A stretch of DNA of 64,000 nt, from assembly GCF_000003815.2 (NCBI RefSeq), contig NC_049984.1, forward strand, positions 22,499,967 through 22,563,966, read 5' to 3'. The position numbers and the translations under genes were made by a program. The stretch is from Branchiostoma floridae. Its lineage: Eukaryota > Chordata > Leptocardii > Amphioxiformes > Branchiostomatidae. The notes under the pieces are model-generated. The model was not told the origin of the DNA, ran no database searches, and was given only the letters and a program-made list of their open reading frames with translations. This document shows, in pieces, positions 56,641 through 64,000 of the stretch. Every line of letters begins with the position of its first letter. Positions within the stretch are counted from its first letter, which is position 1.

Positions 56641-59600
56641 TCATCTGTCGCTTTCTGAGGACAAGAGGTGGTGGTCTGAGTCTGATCCAAAAGCTCCCTC
56701 GAAGTCTCGGTTTTTCTTGCGTGAGGAGGGCTTGAGCGTTTCCCTCATTCTCCTGTTGTCAGCTGTGGCTGTCTGCCACACCGTCTCCAGCTGCCTGTCC
56801 AGACGCCTGCAGGATAGGTTAGGATAAAGGATCAGGCACTGGTTTCTCTCACGATAAACACCTACTTTGCTGTCATATTGAGCTTTCAAGTTTATGACGG
56901 TTTGACATCCAGGTTAACCCGCCCAAGGTGTATATGATGTCATAACGCCTGGTCTTTTGCTGATAAGGCCACACCAATTTAATTTCTTGGTTCTCAGATT
57001 TTTTCAGAAAAATATTGGGGCGGTCGGTCGAAAAAAAAATTGCAAAAAGTCTGTGGTGAACTTATTTAACACAAAAAAACAAGGTAAAGTAGTCAAATTT
57101 TCAGTTTTTCATGGCATGACTTATCCAATGAATCTCTTCCTTTGATTTTATACCACTGTTCTGATCATGTGACTGCAAATAAGCGCTCTGATTGGTTTAT
57201 CAGCAATATGTGCCCCTGGAATGGGGTTTTTGAAACGTCTGCAATTTATAGCAAAACGTACATTTTTCTTGGGACTTCATTTTCATTTTTTTTTGCAAAT
57301 CGGAAATAATTGGGTCGGGAAATCCGAGAACCAATAAATTAAATTGGTGTGGACTAACCAACAAATAAAACCAACGAGTGAACGAAGCATTAGAGACAGA
57401 ACAAAGTGCTTACTTCTTGTCAGCTATAACAGAGTCCACCTGGTCCTGCTTATTCTGTAGCAGCTGCTGGAGGTGTCGGATCTCCCGCTGGTACTCTTGG
57501 CGCTGGCTGTTAAAGTCATCTGTCTGTTCACGCAACCTGGGGAGATACACACACATTAACTGTCTCTTTGTAGACAAGCCTTTTAATTTAAATCAACCCA
57601 AAGTATGTATAGAGCAGTTCAGTGTTCTAGCCAGCTGAATTTTTTTTCCGTCCCCTGGATGTTGAATGGAAATCCTGTGGAATGGGGCATGCTCCAACAG
57701 GAAAATTGTGAAATGTAGACCCTCTTAAACACTATTTCCTGCATTTTGAGGGGTAAACTTTGTTGGTAGACTCAGCTTGGTTCAATGGCATCGATTTTGG
57801 TGAAAAAAATCCACAGCTATTCACCCATGTCTAGTATCAGGGTGAAATGCACGAAGTTGTCCTAAGTTAAGTTAGATGTCTGAAGTTGTCCAAAGTTGTT
57901 CAAAGTTGTACGAACTTGTCCGAAGTTATGACGTCATCTAAACTTTGGACAGTCAGCCGGGTGGTGTACGGAGTTGTACGAACTTGTCCGAAGTTATGAC
58001 GTCACGCTAACCATGACGTCATCTAAACTTTGGACAGTCAGCCGGGTGGTGTACGGAGTTGTACGAACTTGTCCGAAGTTATGACGTCACGCTAACCATG
58101 ACGTCATCTAAACTTTGGACAGTCAGCCGGGTGTACTGATCAGGTCGCGTATTCCTAGGAAGATGTCGCCTAGCTTGACTTTGGCGATATATATACTCCA
58201 CTACGCGTCTACAAGTTTTCTGTGTTACGTTCAAATGTCTCAACTGTCATTTCTAGAACCTTTCTTCTAATGTTCTCATCTTCTTAGACGTCACAATCTG
58301 ACGTTTACGTCACTAACTCAGGTGTTTTCGTAATTCGAAACCGGAATGCGTTCACCGAACGGTGTCGTTTTTCAGTCTAACAGTTTGAAACCGTGTGGCG
58401 ATGAAGTCTCCACGGCTACTTTTTAGTCCGTGTCTTTGACGAAATAGACTTTTTAACGGGGGATTTACGGACAATATTATATCATATCATGTCGTGCAGT
58501 AAATCTTTGAAGGCTACAGATCTCCATTCGTCCTGGAAAGTCGAGTTTGACTGGAAGGATTTTCCGGAAGAACTTGTTCAGGTGGGTTAGTCGTATTAAT
58601 CGCACCTTGATATGTTTTGAGTTCTGACTTTTGATTCATAAATCTTCTATTCTTTAGAAGTTACATCTTACAAAACAACATATTTTTTATCAGAATGCAG
58701 ATTACTTATCTTTATTAAGATTTGTCTTATTCTTCACAGGGATGTTGTGCTGTTGCATCTGTTTTGTGCGTGCCAACGGTGGCTGTTTTATATAGCCTTA
58801 TCACGGTCGCGGCTTTTGCTGTAAGCCATGCACAAGTCTCTCCACCTGACACCAAATGGAGGGAAAATGTTCTTCTGTGGACAGCCATCTGTCTGCCAAC
58901 AGGTAGATTTACTTCTAAACACCTTTTTTATTGTTTCAAATCAAACGTTTGATTCAATGTAGATATAACGTTATATGTTCAAAATTTACAACCGTCATTT
59001 CTAGAACCATACCTTGTCGAACATTCTTTTGCTTAACGTCACCAACAGACATTTACGTCATTTGCTCAGGTGTTTTTTTTTTTAATTCAAACCTGGAATG
59101 CGTTCGTAGAATGGTGTCGTTTTTCAATCTCTGTATTGCGCCACGGCTGCTTTTATTTCATTTGTTCTATTCTTTTTAAACATCTATTAAAAAGCGGGGA
59201 TCAAAATGGCATTTACCTGTTGTCTTGGCAGGCGCTGGGAAATCTACTATCTGTAAATGGATTCAAGAACTTGTGACTGATGTCTACACGAAGTTGCGGA
59301 AAGACCATACGGACAGTGGTAGTCCGTCTGCTGGGTTTACTTATGTACTAAATGGTGGAAGTACTTCAATTAATTGTTAAATTACAAGGAATAACATAAC
59401 AACTACTACTTCTTATGATACAAAGTAGTGAAAGATGACTGCAATACATGTAGTTTATAAATAGATAGGGGAGATGTTTTCAGGTACTTGTATTTAGAAG
59501 TGACGTAAAAAAAGGGAAATATAATATTAAGAGTGAGCTTAAATTATTTTGTGCGCATTGTTAAAACGAACGTTTAGAGGAGAAATAAAAGACAATAAAA

Positions 59601-62600
59601 GTGAAATAAATGAATTTTTTTACAATGCATGAACATTAATTTTGTGCTGATTAATGTGCATCTATATTTTATCTGTTTATATGCGTGAGTGGTGTGTATC
59701 TTATCTACACATATATAAGTTTTTACTATGTATTAATTAACTTTGGACAAATTCGTACACATGCCGCCCTACCCTGCCCACTGTCCAGAGTTAGATGACG
59801 TCACGTAACTTTGCACAACTTAGGACAACTTCGCACACTTGTTGACCTACCTTGCCCACTGTCCAAAGTTAGATGACGTCACGTAACTTTGCACAACTTA
59901 GGACAACTTCGCACACTTGTTGACCTACCCTGCCCACTGTCCAAAGTTAGATGACGTCACGTAACTTTGCANNNNNNNNNNNNNNNNNNNNNNNNNNNNN
60001 NNNNNNNNNNNNNNNNNNNNNNNNNNNNNNNNNNNNNNNNNNNNNNNNNNNNNNNNNNNNNNNNNNNNNNNACTTCGCACACTTGTTGACCTACCCTGCC
60101 CACTGTCCAAAGTTAGATGACGTCACGTAACTTTGCACAACTTAGGACAACATCGCACACTTGTTGACCTACCCTGCCCACTGTCCAAAGTTAGATGACG
60201 TCACGTAACTTTGCACAACTTAGGACAACTTCGCACACATGCCGCCCTACCCTGCCCACTGTCCAAAGTTAGATGACGTCACGTAACTTTGCACAACTTA
60301 GGACAACTTCGCACACTTGTTGACCTACCCTGCCCACTGTCCAAAGTTAGATGACGTCACGTAACTTTGCACAACTTAGGACAACTTCGCACACTTGTTG
60401 ACCTACCCTGCCCACTGTCCGAAGTTAGATGACGTCACGTAACTTTGCACAACTTAGGACAACTTAGTTAGATTACGTCATCCAATAAATGTTTTGACGT
60501 CATCTGTGACTCCCGATATAGCATCAAAGCCAGTGGGAAACGGTTGTAACTTCGTACAACTTTGTACAACTTCGTACACCCTAACTTCGTGCACTTCACC
60601 CTGATACTGGACATAGCTCCAGCTATTTCAGCTCACAGCGGACGGAATAATATAATAGGTAAAACATTTCTCCGTCATCAGCAGCAAAATTCGTTCAAAG
60701 GACGGAAAATAGACGCCTGGCTAGAACCTTGGAGCTGTTAATTCAAGAGGATTGCAACTCTTGCACACCTCAAAGTACATGTACCTAAATTATATCATCC
60801 GGCCTACCCTACAGCCTTTCTTTGGGTGGGCAGTGGAGTTACATACTATTAGCTTCCAGTTAGAATGTTTGATTTCATTAAATGGAAACATTATGATACT
60901 TTTATGTATTGTTGAAGAGCTTACCTGTCTAGCACAGAACCAAGTTTGTCTGTTGTTTTGGACTTGTATTGCTGTAGGGTGGAGATAGAAATGGTGTAAT
61001 GAATACTGCCATCCTATTACAAAAGCTGATATTTAAAACAATGGGATTGCACTTGTGTTCAACATCAGGTAATGGATCATTGGGTGAGTTCAAAGACTTG
61101 AGTGCTGACCTTCATTCTCTCCTCTAGTTTCCCCATGGTGAATTTTTCCTGCAGCACCTGGTCCACTGCTCTCTGGGCCTGCTGCTGTTGGGCTTGGGCC
61201 TTCAGGACAGGGGATAACAGAATACATGTAGTACATTTTGTATGACAGTATGTGCTTCTTGTACATGTGTACCACCTAGCAATCCAAACAGTAGGTGCAG
61301 TCTTTCACTAGATGTTATGACAATTTACATTACTCTAATCTGCAGTTATACTTTGTTGATCCAAAAAACTGTCCTTGCTACATTGTACTTACAATTTTTG
61401 CTAAGGAGTCCCTTTCTTGCACCGTCTGTTCGGCCTGAAAAGAAAAAGGATGTCCTCAGATCAATGAAGGGAGTTGATACAGTGAAACTTGTATAAGCGA
61501 CCACGTCCGTAAGACGACCATCGGCTTATTACGACCGCTTTTGGCCGGTCCCGATTTTCCTCCCCATAGACACAAGCATTAAGCAACGTGGCCAAAGCGA
61601 CCACTTGTCTTCTGTGACCGCGACCACCCCGAATCCGGTCCGCCCGCGACCGAAATGTTGCCGAAGACGACCGAGTCATTTTCAAGTGTGTAGTGACCTC
61701 GATTTTTGATGATATCTGGCGGGAAATCCGCTAAAATCGGCTTGTGTTTTGGCGAAGAAAAATTGCCGAAACGACTGCGTCATTTTCAAGACTGTAGCAA
61801 CTGTCGATATTTGATGATAACTCGCGAGAAATATCGCTGAAATTGGCTTGTGTTTTGGCAACTAAAATGTTACCGAAGCCACTGCGTTATTTTCAAGGGT
61901 ATAACAACATCGATTTTTTATCATAACTGCCGGGAAATTACGGCAAAATCTGTGTGTTTTGGTTCTGTTATCGCGCCGAGCCAAAATCAAACATGGCGCC
62001 CAAGAGGTCAAATGGTGTCATTGGGAAAGTCCACTGGAGTGTAGGTAGAAATGTTGCGTGCGCTGTTATTGTACTCTACATTTAAACCCCACAAAATGCA
62101 AATTTATTTTCATAAAACTTGTTTGAAGTAAAGGTAACAGATATAAGATATCTTTATGACTTCATAACACATTTATTAGAGAATAAAAGGTGTATGTGTG
62201 TCTTTTTGAGAAACCGCTCACCCTTGCTTCTAGTGAAGCGTCGATTTGTAAACATCTTCATGATTAGAAGCGTCGGTGGGGTTAAACTTGTTTTTCTCGG
62301 CAAATTTTCGCCTTCTAGGCAGCGTTGAGACTTTAAGACCCGCGCCAGAAGAGAAACAAACTCACCCAGATTATTTTCATGGGTAACAGCGTTGAAATGA
62401 ACCATTTATTTTTCTGCCGTGCTGCCGATTTGAAAGAAGGTTCCCGTCTTGTCGGGCATGTGTGCGCATGCTTTTTGTTATGGCGGTAAGCTCCCCAACT
62501 TATTTCTGGCCCGTTGGCTGTGATTCACAAAGTAAAAAGATAGGCAATTAGCGTTATTAACACGAAAATCGCATTTTAAAACGTTCCTGGGGCGTCGGGT

Positions 62601-63972
62601 TCTCCACTGAAAACAGCGATGTTTTTGTAGCAATATGGACCATTGTCTTGACGGTGTCGCCCATTCACAAGTTTTTGACAGACAATGCCGGCGGAAAAAA
62701 TGACGCTGCTCCGGCTACAAAAAGCTACGAAAATTTGAAAGAATAGCCCTAAATTTTGGACACGTTTCAATTTTACATCAGTTGGTATAACAATACTATA
62801 TGAATCATACAAATAGACAGTTCAACAGTGATAACGTTTCTCATGTGCAAATGTACAGGTTCGTGGAATTAAACTATTTTAAAGACCAATTAACTTTGAA
62901 ATCATTGTGTCTGTCCTATCTTGTCACTTTTTCTTTCTTTGCACAAGAAGACCACGTGTCTAAAACGACCACTTTGCACTGGTCCCCAGGGTGGTCTTCT
63001 TATACAAGTTTCACTGTACTTTTATGGTAGCATGCGTAATCTAGTTTATAGTGGCTTAACTAGAATCCAGGCTTTCGTTGCTCACCCAACATCCACACTA
63101 CTGGAAAGGGTAACAGTCCTTGGCACGTGGTCCACTGTTTGTTGTACTTGTTGAAATGGGCTGACGAAATTTGTCCGGTACAATGAACCAGTAAATCCTG
63201 TACATAGCGTCTATCTCCTCTGTCTTGACCAGTGGAAGACTAGCCTCTAGTATCGAAAAAAGCTCCTCGATACTAGAGCCACACAATGATTCATATCTAA
63301 AGATGATACAATAATTAAGCAGGGTTGATAACTAGACAACACTGACCACTTTCAGCACACTGGAGAGGTAGTGTTGGGCGTCGGCCTCCTTGGATACCGC
63401 ATACTCCACCTGACGCTGCATCAGAACCAGTTTCTGTTGGGATTTCCTGGAAGCAGTGTGAATTTAAGTTCTTCAAAATCATCAACATTTACTATTATAA
63501 TTGCATATTAATTTATAGATAATCAAACAGTTGGATAAATTCTCTCTTCAGAGTCAGATGTTTCAAACAGTGTCCATTGTCTTTCATCAGTAAAAATAAG
63601 TCTGAAGTATGACCTGTATAAAAAAATTATGATACTCATGTTAATGTCATACCCTGGTGGTGACAACGTTTGATACAGGTTTTCCAGACCGGGTAATGTA
63701 TATGGAATACAACACGGTGTATTCCGTATCACCCAAGGTATCAGCCTGCCTGACGGCCGAAGGCTGGAGGGTGATCTGACCTGCGGGAGGACTACTGCAC
63801 ACAACTACACACAAACAAAAGATGCTCCTGCTATATGAATTTTCTTTCACTTCTTTTAGTTTACTTACCTGAGAGCTTTCCCTAAGGCCTGAATCTCGCC
63901 CTCTAGCTGTTTGGTGTGGGCCTGCAGGTCGGTGTTCTGGATGGCAAGACTCTTCTTTTCTGTCTGGACAGA
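56641..63972 (-). CDS. Coiled-coil protein, C-terminal seven exons (5' part outside window)
   Basis: I do not recognise the family with confidence. Exons: 63869-63972, 63347-63446, 61393-61434, 61110-61199, 60925-60971, 57414-57536 and 56641-56806. Phases fit and give 223 C-terminal residues. From AIQNTDLQAHTKQLEGEIQ to RRMRETLKPSSR the sequence is heptad-like, charged and Gln/Glu/Lys-rich (for example QREIRHLQQLLQNKQDQV and RLDRQLETVWQTATADN), so a long coiled coil. The last about 25 residues are a disordered Ser/Asp-rich tail (GSDSDHHLLSSESDR). Such a C-terminus fits centrosomal, basal-body or cytoskeletal proteins (CEP89, CEP83 or SCLT1 type are guesses). The first listed exon may begin at an alternative acceptor (63963). 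Two large elements sit in its introns. Confidence 0.8.
56966..57354. mobile_element. MITE family A, copy 7
   Basis: AGGCCACACCAATTTAATTT and TTGGTTCTCAGATTTTTTC at the left; GAAATCCGAGAACCAATAAA and AAATTGGTGTGGACT at the right. Lies in the last intron of the coiled-coil gene, about 60 bp from exon 57414-57536. Confidence 0.8.
57855..58135. repeat. Left subterminal array, 85-bp period
   Basis: About 2.7 units; the phrase TGGACAGTCAGCCGGGTG recurs at 57946, 58031 and 58116. Each unit has GTACGAACTTGTCCGAAG, TTATGACGTCACGC and ATGACGTCATCTAAACTTTG. TGACGTCA is the full CRE/ATF octamer. Confidence 0.9.
58489..59380 (+). CDS. Small P-loop protein encoded within the element
   Basis: Three exons with GT-AG borders: 58489-58581, 58740-58902 and 59232-59380; phases fit, 134 residues. 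It starts MSCSKSLKATDLHSS, has WKVEFDWKDFPEELVQ, a hydrophobic stretch (VASVLCVPTVAVLYSLITVA) and then WRENVLLWTAICLPTGAGKS, followed by TICKWIQELVTDVYTKL, and stops 28 residues later. PTGAGKST resembles the P-loop of helicase-like and DUF3987-type ATPases; Leu replaces the usual Ala/Gly at the first P-loop position. No Walker B or later motifs, so it is either the truncated N-terminal part of a larger ATPase or a gene in its own right. Exon 1 and intron 2 are preceded by related 200-bp stretches (58215-58430, 58970-59160). No neighbour of similar kind. Expression is unknown. Confidence 0.6.
59740..60475. repeat. Right subterminal array, 78-bp period
   Basis: About nine to ten units; GATGACGTCACGTAACTTTG recurs at 78-bp spacing (59794, 59872, 59950 and so on). 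Each unit has CCTACCCTGCCCACTGTCC, AAAGTTAGATGACGTCAC and ACAACTTAGGACAACTTCGC. In complement the core matches the left array. Two units have CATGCCGCC in place of CTTGTTGAC. Confidence 0.92.
59972..60071. other. Assembly gap (100 N)
   Basis: Exactly 100 N within the 78-bp array. A round number marks a gap of unknown size, so the array copy number is uncertain. The flanking units join out of step, consistent with collapsed repeats. Confidence 0.98.
61480..63016. mobile_element. CAGTGAAACTTG element, 1.5 kb, TA-flanked
   Basis: CAGTGAAACTTGTATAAGCG at the left and its complement at the right, with TA on both sides. It contains CGACCAC motifs like 24709 and 29753. An inner unit GGCTTGTGTTTTGGC with ACTGCGTCATTTTCAAG (variants) repeats three times near 61680-61900. 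No transposase frame recognised. In the coiled-coil gene intron between exons 63347 and 61434. Confidence 0.8.
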
Positions 63973-64000
63973 CTGAGACAACAAGATGGTGACATGAGAA

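Larger units (their letters stand above)
57822..60619. mobile_element. TIR element carrying a P-loop gene, 8-bp flanking repeat
   Basis: The ends match as inverted repeats: ATGTCTAGTATCAGGGTGAA with ATGCACGAAGTT on the left, and in complement ATGTCCAGTATCAGGGTGAA with GTGCACGAAGTT on the right. CAGCTATT flanks both sides (57814-57821, 60620-60627), an 8-bp target duplication as in hAT elements. If the duplication is right, the outermost 5 bp of the ends differ (CACCC/GAGCT). Behind each end lies a tandem array, in opposite orientation (separate entries), and between them a small spliced gene. No transposase is seen. 100 N fall in the right array. Inserted in an intron of the coiled-coil gene, opposite in strand. 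Confidence 0.75.

Noticed and set aside
58722-58952. Start codon at 58722 for the P-loop gene's middle exon
   Set aside because: The acceptor at 58739 and exact phase with the upstream exon 58489-58581 explain the frame better; the frame from 58722 runs through the donor and ends in intron sequence.
59925-60110. Frame crossing the run of N
   Set aside because: Artefact of translating the assembly gap inside a tandem array.

Overview
The window looks like nuclear DNA of an invertebrate chordate, most probably an amphioxus (Branchiostoma). The proteins align well with vertebrate orthologues, the genes have many short exons with GT-AG introns, and introns and spacers are crowded with small inverted-repeat elements, tRNA-derived SINEs and minisatellites. 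A run of 100 N (59972-60071) marks an assembly gap. The species assignment is inference; the gene identities rest on conserved residues and on exon phases that join without a break.

Layout. 1-13.0 kb holds no gene I can support: SINE copies, a roughly 140-bp dispersed/tandem repeat, MITEs, a 3.8-kb element with two 1.4-kb inverted arms (5624-9425) and a LINE remnant. From 13 kb on, genes alternate strictly in direction. PNP (-, 13045-18834) is head-to-head with CLPTM1L (+, 19585-32950). PDCD5 (-, 34722-39560) is head-to-head with an intronless TLCD3-type gene (+, 39999-40814). An omega-class glutathione S-transferase (-, 44517 to about 48951) is head-to-head with IFT27 (+, 50808-53396). A coiled-coil protein gene (-, 56641 to the window end) is seen only as its C-terminal seven exons. 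The genes belong to unrelated processes (purine salvage, GPI lipid flipping, apoptosis-linked chaperone cofactor, sphingolipid metabolism, redox, cilium transport), so the arrangement suggests shared divergent promoters rather than a pathway cluster.

Most unusual structures. (1) A mobile-element-like unit at 57822-60619 lies inside an intron of the coiled-coil gene. It has matching ends, an 8-bp flanking direct repeat, subterminal arrays (85-bp and 78-bp periods) in opposite orientation and full of TGACGTCA octamers, and a three-exon gene with a P-loop-like PTGAGKST motif but no recognisable transposase. (2) In PNP, a 60-63-bp minisatellite of 13 units was made by amplifying an intron/exon junction, so every unit carries a splice acceptor and the start of the exon. 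(3) In CLPTM1L, a 116-bp array of 8 units carries three CCAAT/ATTGG-type motifs per unit. (4) Several MITE families are nested in or abut one another.
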